Both the position numbers and the translations under genes were made by a program. The notes under the pieces are model-generated. The model was not told the DNA's origin, searched no databases, and worked only from the letters and a program-made list of their open reading frames with translations. From the NCBI GenBank assembly GCA_020833025.1, contig JAJHRB010000002.1, positions 1-64,000 on the forward strand: a stretch of DNA of 64,000 nt. Direction: 5' to 3'. Origin of the DNA: Thermoproteaceae archaeon. GTDB lineage: Archaea > Thermoproteota > Thermoprotei > Thermoproteales > Thermoproteaceae. Of the stretch, positions 1-8,403 are shown piece by piece; position 1 is the stretch's first letter; each line of letters begins with the position of its first letter.

Positions 1-240
1 CTCCACGCCGTGAACGCACACTCCCTCTACGAGACTCTTAGGCAATACGGCAGACTCGACGGGGAGCGTCTAAAGGCGGCCGCGCCTCACTGTTCCCTCG
101 ACTCCGGTATCACGACCGCAACTCGACCGCCTCGCGCCGCTCGTCGAGAAAACTTCGCGGACGCATAGTCGCCCACTATGACTTTGATCTCTCAAGTGCC
201 TCGGCGTCGACAAAGGCAGTGGCGGCGTGAAGGGTCTCCG
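1..240 (+). pseudogene. Eroded HEPN-like fragment
   Basis: An open frame enters from the window edge and stops at 166-168. It contains HAVNAHSLYETLRQYG, which resembles the helix of HEPN domains that carries an H-S-L-x-E-L pattern. A second frame over about 85-230 continues with LRGRIVAHYDFDL, similar to the R-x4-6-H segment of HEPN/DUF86 proteins, so a frameshift is likely. The match is judged by eye and is weak; the piece could also be unrelated coding debris. Confidence 0.25.
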
Positions 241-370
241 CGCCTGCCTCCCCGAGGCATTTGATTAGGGGTCCGCAGAGGCGGAGCCCGAGCTCCGCGC
301 TGACCATTTACGCTCTCTGGCGCGGCTTATAGCGCATTGGAGCAGTCGGGGAGCGGGCCCGGGAGTAAGG

Positions 371-380
371 CTTAAAAAGG
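371..380 (+). promoter_or_regulatory. TATA box of the tRNA-Gln 3' half
   Basis: CTTAAAAAGG lies in otherwise GC-rich DNA. Transcription would start near 400, so the transcript would carry a leader of about 25 nt before the tRNA exon. That leader contains a hairpin of GCGGCC and GGCCGC at about 382-403. Confidence 0.5.
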
Positions 381-428
381 CAGCGGCCGGGAGTAAACGG
401 CCGCCCGGGCACGACCCGGCCATGGATG

Positions 429-493
429 CGGGGCTCTGGAGCCGGCGGCGGGGAGACCCCGTGGCCCGGGTTCGAATCCCGGCCGGGCTACCA
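429..493 (+). tRNA. 3' half of a split tRNA-Gln(CTG), with a canonical intron
   Basis: The anticodon stem is CGGGG (429-433) with CCCCG (457-461), and the loop CTCTGG+A carries anticodon CTG at 436-438. A 16-nt intron sits at position 37/38 (440-455). The T arm (466-482), the 3' acceptor strand CCGGGCT (483-489), discriminator A and encoded CCA follow. The expected 5' acceptor strand AGCCCGG and D arm are absent upstream: the DNA between the TATA box and the exon cannot form them. The A1-U72 type acceptor fits archaeal tRNA-Gln. I infer a split gene whose 5' half lies outside the window. A decayed tRNA is the alternative, but the 3' half is perfectly paired and has its own TATA box. Confidence 0.7.
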
Positions 494-648
494 GTCTCCT
501 TCCCTTCATGCGGCTACACCACCGCGCCGTGCCCCCGGCCCCCAGCAGCGCCTCCTGCAAGTCTCCCTGCCTCAGGCGCGCCCGGCCTCCCCGGCGCCTG
601 CAGGGACCCCCGTGTGCCCTTCGCGGCGCGAGCGGGAGCGCGCCGCGC

Positions 649-1380
649 TCACATTGCTGTCCTGTACCGCCGCGGGCGTACCACAACGAGGCCTGCCCTC
701 ATTGCCCTAATGTAGCCCCGGGGCGTCCACGACGCGAGCAGCGCGAGCGCCACCAGAATTAAGGCGGCGGGGGCTGCCCACTGCATGTAGAGCGCGAGGG
801 CAAGCGCGCCTGCGAGCGAAGCGCCGAGACCCCACTTCGCTGCCTTGGCCCTCCTGTACTCCCTCAGCGCTTCCCTCGGGTCAGCTGGCGGCTCGCTGAG
901 GAAGCGCATTAAGAGCCTCGCTGTCTCGCGGAATCCGGCGCAGAGCGCCTCTGCGGGATCCGTCGAGCGCCTCGGCCTCACCCTGCTGCAGAGCTCCGGC
1001 AGCTCGCTTGCCAGTCGGCTCATCTCCCGCTCTGCTCTGTCGTGGACTCTGGGGTTTCTCGCGTCCAGAGACCAGTCTTGCAGGTAGTGCACGGCCCTGC
1101 CGAGCGCCCTCCCGGCGTTGTACAAATCGCCAACTGCCCTGTAGTAACATGCCAGATTGTAGTAATACTCAATGAGATCTCTCGGCAGCGTCTGGTGGTG
1201 GCGCACCCTCCTCTCGCGCGCGTAGGGCCCGCCTCTCCGCGTCACGACGACGACCTCTCTGTCCTCCACCTCGTCAGGCTCGACGACACCGCGCAGGAGC
1301 CCCTGTGCGCACTCGCGGGGCAGGCCAACGGCGGCGGCAGCCGCGCTGGCAATCGCTACGTGAGCGCGCGCCGGCGGCAT
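649..1380 (-). CDS. Membrane-anchored zinc-dependent phospholipase C / S1-P1 nuclease-like protein
   Basis: The protein (243 aa from ATG 1380; a GTG at 1440 is possible) begins with ARAHVAIASAAAA and later has RVRHHQTLP and ALGRAVHYLQDWSLDARNPRVHD. This order of His and Asp residues is the zinc-ligand pattern of the phospholipase C/S1-P1 nuclease fold. Two hydrophobic segments near the C-terminus should anchor it in the membrane. The substrate cannot be told from the sequence. The gene stands alone; the nearest TATA-like tract (about 1522-1534) is too far upstream to decide the start. Confidence 0.6.
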   Translation of the reverse strand: MPPARAHVAIASAAAAAVGLPRECAQGLLRGVVEPDEVEDREVVVVTRRGGPYARERRVRHHQTLPRDLIEYYYNLACYYRAVGDLYNAGRALGRAVHYLQDWSLDARNPRVHDRAEREMSRLASELPELCSRVRPRRSTDPAEALCAGFRETARLLMRFLSEPPADPREALREYRRAKAAKWGLGASLAGALALALYMQWAAPAALILVALALLASWTPRGYIRAMRAGLVVVRPRRYRTAM

Positions 1381-1626
1381 GCCGGCCGGGCCCGGCGGCA
1401 CTCTCTGTCCCCCTCCTGGCGCGCGCCTCTCACGCAGCACCCCGCGCGCGGGCCGCGCCTCCAGCCCGCCTCCCGCCTCGCGGCAGCCGCAGCGCTAGCA
1501 CTTAACACGGCGTGCCGCGCTATTGAAAATTAAAGTTGCGCGGCCAGGCTCTGAGGCCTCCGCGGCCGCCATTTTGTATAGAGGCAGTGCCTACTCTGTA
1601 GCCCGGCGCTCGCCCTTCTCGCAGGG

Positions 1627-2000
1627 CTGAACGAGGAGCTAGAGCGGCGCCGGCCGGGCCGCGTGATAGTCGTGGGCGAGCTTGCCGTGGAGCTCTACAG
1701 CGGCGGCGCCTACCGCACGGGCGACGTTGATTTCATTAATCCGCACTCCAAGGCCCGGGGAGGCGCGCCGGCTCTTCGAGGAGCTCGCCGCGGCGGCCGG
1801 CTGGCACAGAGTGTCCAGAGCCTGCGGGGGCCCGGCGCCCTCTTTCTGGACCTGGCCGGCTACCTCTACACCGGGCGCGCGAAGGAGCTCCGCGCGTGCG
1901 TCTACTGGGACTTGCCGGCAGGGGCCGCCAAGTGGGACTGAGGAGCTGGCGGCGAGAGACGGAGTGCTGAGCAGGCTAGACGAGCTCGCAGCAATAGTAG
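1627..2000 (+). pseudogene. Frameshifted nucleotidyltransferase-like gene
   Basis: The first frame reads RVIVVGELAVELYSGGAYRT then GDVDFI, the hallmark (G-x-L-A-V-E-L...T-x-D-V-D) of nucleotidyltransferases of the AbiEii/DUF6036 kind. After about 1745 the similarity jumps to a second frame (RRLFEELAAAAGWHRV), returns to the first (ALFLDLAGYLYTGRAKEL) and jumps again (GVLSRLDELAAIVESVRRRA). At least three frame changes in under 400 bases mark it as a dead gene. It is probably a relic of a toxin-antitoxin or defence locus. Confidence 0.55.
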
Positions 2001-2006
2001 AGAGCG

Positions 2007-3365
2007 TCAGGCGCCGCGCGGCTCGAGGCCTATCTTCCTGCGGTACTCCTCGTACGCACTCGCCACCCGCGCGTGCCACGGCTCGAGGCCGGCGCTGCTC
2101 TCGGGGTACTCCATATAGAGCTCGCCTATCCTGCTGGCGTACTGCGCCGCCGCGAGCAGCTTGAGCAGCAGCGAGGGCCTCCCCAGGAGCTGCAGCGCCG
2201 CTCTGAGCTTCTCCACTAGCGACGGGCTGACGCCCCGGGACGACACGTCGAGAATATCGCCCTCACCGAGCACCCTGCGCGAGAGGCCGTAATTCAGGTC
2301 GTCGTTGCTCAGAGTCTGCAGCATTAGCCTCATCACGTCGAGCTGCGCCTGCCTGTGCCCCCACTCTCTCATGTACAGGACGTTATACTCCCAGAGCGCT
2401 CTCTCCGAGAAGTCGCCGGTCTCGAACGCCCTGATTATAACCCTGGACGACAGCTCGGCGGAGAGCAGGGCCTGCCCGATCCCGCCGCCGTGGAGCGGGT
2501 TCGCGGCAGCCGCCGCGTCTCCCACGGCAACAAAGCCGCCGCCGACGAGAGATTTCAGCGGCCTTCTAGTCGGCACGACGCCCCCGCCCGCGTGAATTCT
2601 GGCGCGCACCCTGAGCCGGGGCAGGACGCGCTGCCTGAACCGCTCCACGGGGTTCACGCCGGAGATGCCCCACACGCCGAGGCCGACGTTCACCGTGCTC
2701 GAGTCGTACGGGAACAGCCACCAGTAGCCCCCGGGCGCCACCTCTGCGTTCAGGAATATCTTTATGTACTCGGGCCTCTCCACAGGCCCGTCAACGCTCA
2801 GGATCTCTCTGTAGGCGTGGGAGACGTCCTCCGGGCTGAGGGGCTCTGACACCGGCCAGCCCGCCAGCTTCGTCCTCAGGGCTCCGCCGAGGCCCGTCGC
2901 GTCCACGACAACTCTGGCCCGCAGCTCCACGCGGGTTCCCTCCCGCTTTTTAACCGCCTCGACTCCCGCCACGCTGCTGCCGCTGACGGTGGGCGCGGCT
3001 GCAATATAGCCCTCGTAAAGCTCGGCCCCCGCCCTGACCGCCTCGCCGACGAGCCAGCTGCCCCACGCGGCTCTGTCCAGCATGTACCCCTCGCCCCGGA
3101 TTACAAGCCTGGCAGACTCGTCGGGGCTCACGAGCTCCACGCCGGCGATCTTGCTCTTGAACGCCCTGGGGTTGGGAGTCAGGTACCTTGACATTCTCTC
3201 CACGTGGTGAGCCCCGAGCGCGTCCCCGCAGACCTTAACGCCTATCTGGTCCCCGGCCCTCGCCTCCAGCAGCGCGACCCTCAGCCCAGCTCTCGCGAGG
3301 AGGTACGAGGCGTAGGCGCCCGCCGTCCCGGCGCCGGCGACCACCACGTCGAATTTCAGGGACAC
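2007..3365 (-). CDS. Geranylgeranyl reductase family FAD-dependent oxidoreductase
   Basis: The 452-aa protein starts with a Rossmann FAD-binding motif (GAGTAG, residues 11-16) followed by an acidic residue at the end of the second strand (LLEAR). A second FAD motif, VAVGDAAAAANPLHGGGIG, lies near residue 280. Both belong to the geranylgeranyl reductase family, which saturates the isoprenoid chains of archaeal membrane lipids (digeranylgeranylglycerophospholipid reductase). The motif KVCGDALGAHH near residue 45 also fits. It would act in the cytoplasm or at the membrane. Early mevalonate genes lie 4-8 kb away, in line with isoprenoid lipid synthesis but not in one operon. Confidence 0.85.
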   Translation of the reverse strand: MSLKFDVVVAGAGTAGAYASYLLARAGLRVALLEARAGDQIGVKVCGDALGAHHVERMSRYLTPNPRAFKSKIAGVELVSPDESARLVIRGEGYMLDRAAWGSWLVGEAVRAGAELYEGYIAAAPTVSGSSVAGVEAVKKREGTRVELRARVVVDATGLGGALRTKLAGWPVSEPLSPEDVSHAYREILSVDGPVERPEYIKIFLNAEVAPGGYWWLFPYDSSTVNVGLGVWGISGVNPVERFRQRVLPRLRVRARIHAGGGVVPTRRPLKSLVGGGFVAVGDAAAAANPLHGGGIGQALLSAELSSRVIIRAFETGDFSERALWEYNVLYMREWGHRQAQLDVMRLMLQTLSNDDLNYGLSRRVLGEGDILDVSSRGVSPSLVEKLRAALQLLGRPSLLLKLLAAAQYASRIGELYMEYPESSAGLEPWHARVASAYEEYRRKIGLEPRGA

Positions 3366-3430
3366 GGGCCCCGCAGGGGCGGGCCGTGTATAAAAATTGC
3401 GCGCGCCGTTTTGCGGCGGCGCGGCCGGCG

Positions 3431-4108
3431 TCAGATCTTTAGCGCCTCGCCGGGTCTCATTACGTAAACTTTCGCGCGCGATATTGCCTCGACGCGCGCC
3501 TTGAAATCCTCGGGGTCCTGCCTTATTGCCGGGAAGGTATTGTAGTGCATCGGCACGACTCTCCTGGGCTTGAGCAGCTGCGTTGCTATTGCCGCCTCCC
3601 GCGGGCCCATTGTGAACACGCCGCCTATGGGCAGCAGGGCAATGTCAATGTCGTACAGCCCGCCTATTAGCTCCATGTCTCTGAAGAGGCCCGTGTCCCC
3701 CGCGTGATACACCGTGCCCTCCGGCGTCGAGACCACAAAGCCGGCAGGGGCGCCCCTGTTCGCAGTGTGGAGCGCGGGGGTCATGTAGATCTCAATGCCG
3801 TTGCCGAGCTTCAGCACCCCGCCTATGTTCATGGCCATCGTCTGGGCCTCGGGAACCCCCCTCTCTGCCAGCTCGAGCGTGAGCTCGTAAGTGCCGATGA
3901 TCACGGCGCCCGTGGCCTTTGCTATGTCAACGGCCTCGCCGAGGTGGTCATGGTGGTCGTGCGTTATGAGTATGTACGCGGGCTTCTCGGCAACTATGTC
4001 ATTCAGCGAGCTGGGAGACAGCGGGTTTGAAATCCACGGGTCCACGAGCATTCTCGCGGCGAAGAGTTCTATCATGAACGCCGCGTGGCCGAGCCACTTG
4101 ACCAGCAT
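3431..4108 (-). CDS. UPF0173-type metal-dependent hydrolase (MBL fold)
   Basis: The 225-aa protein has the full length of the UPF0173 branch of the metallo-beta-lactamase superfamily. The metal-binding motif ITHDHHDHLG lies at residues 48-57; further ligands are in TPALHTANRG, VYHAGDTGL and VVPMHYNTFPAI. It should be a cytoplasmic hydrolase binding two metal ions; the substrate is unknown. A TATA-like tract (AATTTATTTATCG read on the minus strand) lies just upstream near 4125-4138. Confidence 0.85.
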   Translation of the reverse strand: MLVKWLGHAAFMIELFAARMLVDPWISNPLSPSSLNDIVAEKPAYILITHDHHDHLGEAVDIAKATGAVIIGTYELTLELAERGVPEAQTMAMNIGGVLKLGNGIEIYMTPALHTANRGAPAGFVVSTPEGTVYHAGDTGLFRDMELIGGLYDIDIALLPIGGVFTMGPREAAIATQLLKPRRVVPMHYNTFPAIRQDPEDFKARVEAISRAKVYVMRPGEALKI

Positions 4109-4161
4109 GGTCCCGCGCCGCGCGCGATAAATAAATTATGCCCTCCCCGGCCCTGACGCCG

Positions 4162-4398
4162 TCACTTCCTCCTCAAGTCGAGTCTTATGGCATTTGCGTG
4201 AGGCGCGTACACCGCGACGCGGAACTCGCGCTCTAGCTCCCTAACGATCTTGGCCAGCGCGTCCCACTCGAGGGGCTTCATGAGGTATATTTTCAGGTGG
4301 TAGGCGCCAGTCGCTGGCGAGTAGCTACACTTCGCGTACTTCACAGAGCCGGCCCCCACCCTCTTGATGGCTTCCACCACCCTCTCCAGCTCCTTCAC
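4162..4398 (-). CDS. Conserved small protein of unknown function
   Basis: A 78-aa protein beginning MKELERVVEAIKRVG, with alternating helical and strand-like segments and no metal or nucleotide motif. Codon use matches its core neighbours. It lies between the MBL hydrolase and Hjc in the same direction, with 53 and 21 bases around it, so it may be cotranscribed with the TBP-Hjc group. I do not recognise a family. Confidence 0.6.
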   Translation of the reverse strand: MKELERVVEAIKRVGAGSVKYAKCSYSPATGAYHLKIYLMKPLEWDALAKIVRELEREFRVAVYAPHANAIRLDLRRK

Positions 4399-4419
4399 GC
4401 GCTGCAGCGCGCCGCGATT

Positions 4420-4812
4420 TTAAACAAGTCTCTGCGACGCTATCGACTCCAAAAACGCCCTCAATTCTGGCGCGGTCTCGTAATCATCCCGCCTCACGAC
4501 CTCCGCAGGGCTTAGGACCCTCCACGGCCCCCTGCTGTACTTTACCAGCAGGTACGCCTCGCCGCCGGCGCGCCTGGCGAACTCGAGCAGTTTTTCCAGC
4601 CTCTCGCGCTCTACGTGAAGCGCCGCGTGCCTGGACCTGTACTTCACCTCGAAGACCAGCACGCGGCCGCGGCATATGGCAATAAGGTCTGGAACGAATC
4701 TCCTGCGCACGCCGCCGCCCGAGGAGCAGCCGCGCAGCACGGCGCAGCCGCGCTCCCAGAAGTAATTCGCGAGCTTTCTCTCCCTCTCCACTCCCTTTCG
4801 CCTAGTGTTCAT
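4420..4812 (-). CDS. hjc: Archaeal Holliday junction resolvase Hjc
   Basis: The 130-aa protein from ATG 4812 has the Hjc hallmarks: an N-terminal RKGVERERKLANYFWERGC segment with the catalytic Glu, then FVPDLIAICRGRVLVFEVKY with the Asp and the E-x-K of the nuclease fold. It resolves four-way DNA junctions during recombination and fork repair. The start overlaps the stop of the upstream gene (ATGA at 4809-4812), which fixes the start choice and shows translational coupling in the TBP operon. Confidence 0.9.
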   Translation of the reverse strand: MNTRRKGVERERKLANYFWERGCAVLRGCSSGGGVRRRFVPDLIAICRGRVLVFEVKYRSRHAALHVERERLEKLLEFARRAGGEAYLLVKYSRGPWRVLSPAEVVRRDDYETAPELRAFLESIASQRLV

Positions 4813-5303
4813 AAAACGTCGACCTCCAAGTGGGCGTCGCACAGGAGCATCTCGACGAGCGAGCTGCGGCCCCCATTGCACTTGAGCTTGCCGCTCAGCA
4901 CCAGCTCGACGTGGCGCGCGTTAAAGCCCCTCGCGTCCAGCAGCAGGCCCTCGACCCGCCTTCCCCGGAGGGCCACGAGCTCGCGCCTCTCCCGGACGTA
5001 GTACACGCCAGGACCCCTGTACTCGCCCGCGGGGTATATTGGAGCGAGCCCGCGCCCCCGCAGCGGGGCGCCCCACACGTAAATCTCCACGTCGTGCCTT
5101 ATCTCTCTGGCGAGCGCCGCCCAGAGCCTGCCGCCGGTTTTCAGAACTACTGCGCGGCTGGCACTGTGGAGCGCTGAGTGGAGGCACTGCAAGTCGCCCT
5201 CTCCCACCAGCGGCACGACTCTCGGGCCTCTGGCCTCGCACGTGGGGATGACTTGCTCCAGCCCCACGTCTGGGAGCTCCCTCTCGCTGTAAATGAGAAT
5301 CAC
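4809..5303 (-). CDS. Unknown protein encoded between TBP and Hjc
   Basis: A 164-aa protein from GTG 5303, chosen because it overlaps the TBP stop codon (GTGA). It begins VILIYSERELPDVGLEQVI and shows alternating beta/alpha segments including HDVEIYVWGAPLR and VEGLLLDARGFNARHVELVL. I see no catalytic motif that names it. The tight four-base overlaps on both sides put it in one transcript with TBP and Hjc, which points to a job in transcription or DNA maintenance; this is inference from context only. Confidence 0.7.
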   Translation of the reverse strand: MILIYSERELPDVGLEQVIPTCEARGPRVVPLVGEGDLQCLHSALHSASRAVVLKTGGRLWAALAREIRHDVEIYVWGAPLRGRGLAPIYPAGEYRGPGVYYVRERRELVALRGRRVEGLLLDARGFNARHVELVLSGKLKCNGGRSSLVEMLLCDAHLEVDVL

Positions 5304-5905
5304 AGCCCTTCCCCGGCCGCGCGCTCCTCGGCAACGTATAGGACTCCCAGCTCCCTCAGCTGGCTGTAGAGCTTGTTCACCGCCCTCCCCACGTCCGTCT
5401 CGGACTTGGCCCCCGTGCATACGATCTTTCCCGAGCCGAAGATAAGCATGACGACCTTCGGCGATGACATCCTGTATATCAGCCCGGGAAACTGCTCGGG
5501 CTCGTACATCGCATTGTCGAGCATTAGCACTGCCTGCTCCAGGTCGACCTCGACATGCAGATTGCCGCTGGCAACTATGTTCTGGACCTGGACCTCGGGC
5601 TCCGACGGCACGTCAGCGCCGTGCTCCCTAAGCAGCTGAGTCAGAGCCCTGACCGCGTTTTTGAGGTCCTCCTCGTTCTTGGCGCCGGTGCACACAATCT
5701 TTCCTGTCCTGAATATCAGCGCGGACACTCTGGGCTTGGTAAGCCGCAGGATTAGGCCAGGGAACTGGTCAGGGTTATACTCTGCCGTTAGGAGACGCTC
5801 CGCCAGTCTCTCGAGATTGAGCTCGACGCCGAGGTTGATTGTCGCAACGATGTTCTCAATGCGGTAGGAGGGCCCCCTGTCATAGCGTTGAGGCGCGCCG
5901 GCCAC
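5300..5905 (-). CDS. tbp: TATA-box binding protein TBP
   Basis: The 201-aa protein contains the two imperfect direct repeats of TBP: IVATINLGVELNLERLA / KIVCTGAKNEEDLKNAV and IVASGNLHVEVDLEQAV / KIVCTGAKSETDVGRAV, each with the QFPGLI.R motif. It nucleates transcription at the TATA box together with TFB. GTG 5905 is chosen because a strong A/T-rich box (5922-5938) lies about 25 bp upstream, which fits a leaderless start; earlier in-frame codons lie upstream of that TATA box. It leads the operon tbp-unknown-hjc. Confidence 0.95.
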   Translation of the reverse strand: MAGAPQRYDRGPSYRIENIVATINLGVELNLERLAERLLTAEYNPDQFPGLILRLTKPRVSALIFRTGKIVCTGAKNEEDLKNAVRALTQLLREHGADVPSEPEVQVQNIVASGNLHVEVDLEQAVLMLDNAMYEPEQFPGLIYRMSSPKVVMLIFGSGKIVCTGAKSETDVGRAVNKLYSQLRELGVLYVAEERAAGEGL

Positions 5906-5921
5906 AAAACGCCTTGCGTCC

Positions 5922-5938
5922 TCTTTAAAAATATTTTT
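5922..5938 (-). promoter_or_regulatory. TATA box of the tbp operon
   Basis: The minus strand reads CTTAAAAATATTTTTAAAG here, nearly palindromic and the most A/T-rich stretch in this part of the window. It sits about 25 bp before GTG 5905. Because tbp is the first gene, TBP could bind its own strong promoter; this is inference. Confidence 0.6.
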
Positions 5939-6030
5939 AAGCCAAAAAGCCGCGTGCCGCTGCTGGCGGCCCAGCATTGGCCGGCGGGGCCGCGCCTCTA
6001 AGCTTTTTTAAGGGGGCCGTGGCTAGAGGC

Positions 6031-6399
6031 ATGGGCGGCAAGAAGAAGCCAACGCTGAGCCAAGTCGTAAAGCGCCTGGAGAGAGAGCAGCAAGCGCAAA
6101 AGGCTAGGAAGGAGATCGCAAAGAAGGAGGAGGCTAAGCAGAAGAGATCCCTACTGCTAATTGACGAGAAACTGCTCGAGGCAGTCGCCAAGGAAGTCCA
6201 GAGCGCAAGGGCCGTCACTACGTACGAGGTGGCGTCAAAATTCGGCACAAAGATGACAACGGCAGCGAAGATACTGAGAGCCCTCAGCGAGCGGGGCGAG
6301 CTCGTGCTGGTGTCCAGGGGCCATAGGACGGAAATTTACGCGCCCGCGAGGGTCGCTAGAGGAGCAGGCCCTCCGGCCTCACCGGCCTCTTCAAGTTAA
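6031..6399 (+). CDS. rps25e: 30S ribosomal protein S25e
   Basis: A 122-aa protein starting MGGKKKPTLSQVVKRLEREQ. It has the basic, coiled N-terminus and the winged-helix core of S25e (VTTYEVASKFGTKMTTAAKI, then LRALSERGELVLVSRGHRTE). The ATG at 6031 follows a TATA-like CTTTTTTA (6003-6010) by about 22 bases, so translation is probably leaderless. Its 3' end overlaps the convergent gene at 6356-6399 by 44 bases, so the two transcripts are antisense to each other there. Confidence 0.9.
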   Translation: MGGKKKPTLSQVVKRLEREQQAQKARKEIAKKEEAKQKRSLLLIDEKLLEAVAKEVQSARAVTTYEVASKFGTKMTTAAKILRALSERGELVLVSRGHRTEIYAPARVARGAGPPASPASSS

Positions 6400-7039
6400 C
6401 AACGCCCTCCTCTCTGATCTCAACAATATCTCTGGAACAGAGTATTTCCAGCGCTGTTCTCACGACTCTCGCGTCTGCCCTCGCGAGACGTGACACGTCC
6501 TCCACGAATCTTATAATGCCGACGCTCGGGTACGCGGCCAGGTAGTTCAGCACGGTGCTCAGGAGAGACTTGGCGCTACTCTCGTCAACTCTCGCCTCGC
6601 TGGCGAGGAGAGAGACCAGCACGCCCCGCCCGTCCCGCGCTGCCGCGCCGGCGTCCGGCCTCTGCTCCTGCCGCCCGGCAGGGCTGGCCGCCACCTCTCC
6701 CGCCCGCTCCTGGGGCGCGCGCTGGGTCTGCACCGCCGGGCCCTCCCGCGCGGTCTCCGGCCTGGCCCCTGCCGCCGGCTCCGGCCTCTGCCGCTCCTGC
6801 CCGCCGCCCGCGCCGATGAACTCGCTGAGCCTTCGCGCCTTGGCGCGCGCCCTCCTCGCAGCCGCAGGCCTCCTCTCGATATTGCCTGCAATTGTCTCCG
6901 CCAGCTGCAGCACGACGCTGCCGAAGACGGCCTCAGGTCCCGAGGCTGCGCAGCCCTGCCTAATGCACACGATGGTTCTCGCGAGAACGCCGAGAGCGTC
7001 CTGCTTTATCCTGCCCGACAAGTACAGCTTGTAGAGCAC
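6356..7039 (-). CDS. Hypothetical protein with C-terminal winged helix
   Basis: A 227-aa protein in three parts: an N-terminal helical region (LYKLYLSGRIKQDALGVLAR), a low-complexity Pro/Ala/Gln/Arg linker at about residues 65-140, and a C-terminal domain (SAKSLLSTVLNYLAAYPSVG then DARVVRTALEILCSRDIVEI) that looks like a winged helix. The GTG at 7039 follows a TATA-like CTTTTAAT at about 7060. A DNA- or RNA-binding role is likely but the family is not recognised. Confidence 0.6.
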   Translation of the reverse strand: MLYKLYLSGRIKQDALGVLARTIVCIRQGCAASGPEAVFGSVVLQLAETIAGNIERRPAAARRARAKARRLSEFIGAGGGQERQRPEPAAGARPETAREGPAVQTQRAPQERAGEVAASPAGRQEQRPDAGAAARDGRGVLVSLLASEARVDESSAKSLLSTVLNYLAAYPSVGIIRFVEDVSRLARADARVVRTALEILCSRDIVEIREEGVVNLKRPVRPEGLLL

Positions 7040-7068
7040 TGGCGCTCCCGCCGCGCCGGATTAAAAGC

Positions 7069-7302
7069 CTACGCGGTCTCGGTTTTTTGCAGCTCGGCCA
7101 GCTTCCAGTATGCAATCTTCCCGCGCTTAATCTCCCTCACTATGTTCTCGTGCTCGAGAATTTTTAGCACGTAGAACACCTGCGAGTGGCTAAGCCCCGT
7201 GAGCTCGATCAGCTTCCCAGTTGTCAGCTCGCCGTACTTTCTCAAGTACTCCACTACCAGTCTCTTCCGCTCGTACACCCTCTCCGTCTGTCTCTTCGGC
7301 AC
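7069..7302 (-). CDS. Small winged helix-turn-helix protein
   Basis: A 77-aa protein whose core, ELTTGKLIELTGLSHSQVFY followed by VLKILEHENIVREIKRGKIA, is a single winged helix-turn-helix domain of the ArsR/MarR type with the recognition helix at about residues 38-50. No ligand-binding domain is present. It has its own TATA-like GTAAAAAG about 25 bp upstream. A role as transcription regulator is likely; the target is unknown. Confidence 0.7.
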   Translation of the reverse strand: MPKRQTERVYERKRLVVEYLRKYGELTTGKLIELTGLSHSQVFYVLKILEHENIVREIKRGKIAYWKLAELQKTETA

Positions 7303-7350
7303 GTCTGTGGCACCCGCTAGTGCTTTTTACGGAGCTCGACCACCAGGGTA

Positions 7351-8403
7351 TCACTCAAGTAACTTTATCATCTTACGCATCTTGAGGTACTGCGCGTAGT
7401 CTACATACACCTTATTGCGCAGCATGTGCTCGACCGCGGGCGCGGGCGCCCTCTGCCTTTCTGTTATCACGTCGGTGACCCTGAATACAAATGCATCAGA
7501 CCCGGCCCCGCTCCCGTAAGTGACGAGCAGTATTCTGTCGCCGGGCTTCGCCATCTCGAGCACCCTGGCAAACCCTATCAGCGCCGACGCGTTGTACGTA
7601 TTGCCTATGTGCGTGACCACAATGCCCGGCTTGACCCTGTCCATCGGTATTCCCAGTGCCGACGCAACGCGGAGCGGGAACCTGCCATTTGGCTGGTGGA
7701 ACACTGCATACGTGAAGTCTGCCGGCTTGTAGCCGTACTTGCTCACCAGCCCCCTCACGGCCTCGATTATGTGGCGGAAGTACGCCGGCTCGCCGGTAAA
7801 GCCCTCGCCGTGCATTGGATACGGCGACCCGTCTCTCCTCCAGAAGTCGGGCGTGTCCGACGCGTAGGCATACATCGCCTCTAGCTCGGCGGCGACGCCA
7901 TCCCTGCCGACCACCAGCGCGGCGCCGCCGCTGCTCGCGGAGTAGTCCAAGTGCTCCCCGGGCTCGCCCTGCGACGTGTCGACGCCGACGGCAATGCCGT
8001 ACTCCACGCGCCCGGCCTCGACGAGGCCGGCAATCGCGGCGAGGCCGTCGCCGCCGGCCTTGCAGGCAAACTCCATGTCCACCGCAAGGATGTCGTTCCT
8101 GAGGCCGAGCGCGTCAATGAGAATAGACGCTATTGGCTTGACGGCATAGGGCTTTGACTCCGTGCCGACGTAGACCGCGCCCACCCTCTCCCTGCTCACG
8201 CCGGCTCTCCTCAGCGCAATTCTGGCCGCCTCGACAGCTATTGTCACCGCGTCCTCGTCAAGCGCCTCCACGCTCTTCTCGTTTACCAAGTAGACGTCTG
8301 CAATTCTCTGGGGGTCGTCGCCCCACAGCCTGGCCACCTCCTCGGTCCTGATCCTGTACCTCGGTATGTAGACGCCCCAGCCCACAACGCCCACTCTCGT
8401 CAT
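7351..8403 (-). CDS. Hydroxymethylglutaryl-CoA synthase
   Basis: The 350-aa protein has the thiolase-fold of archaeal HMG-CoA synthase: [12 protein letters not shown] at the N-terminus, [17 protein letters not shown] with the catalytic Cys at about residue 114, and [20 protein letters not shown] with the catalytic His. It condenses acetyl-CoA with acetoacetyl-CoA in the mevalonate pathway. Its ATG overlaps the end of the DUF35 gene (8400-8403), so the thiolase, DUF35 protein and HMG-CoA synthase form an operon. Confidence 0.95.
   Translation of the reverse strand: MTRVGVVGWGVYIPRYRIRTEEVARLWGDDPQRIADVYLVNEKSVEALDEDAVTIAVEAARIALRRAGVSRERVGAVYVGTESKPYAVKPIASILIDALGLRNDILAVDMEFACKAGGDGLAAIAGLVEAGRVEYGIAVGVDTSQGEPGEHLDYSASSGGAALVVGRDGVAAELEAMYAYASDTPDFWRRDGSPYPMHGEGFTGEPAYFRHIIEAVRGLVSKYGYKPADFTYAVFHQPNGRFPLRVASALGIPMDRVKPGIVVTHIGNTYNASALIGFARVLEMAKPGDRILLVTYGSGAGSDAFVFRVTDVITERQRAPAPAVEHMLRNKVYVDYAQYLKMRKMIKLLE

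Noticed and set aside
382-428. 5' part of tRNA-Gln directly before the 3' half
   Set aside because: GCCCGGG at about 404-410 cannot pair fully with CCGGGCT and the following bases form no D arm.
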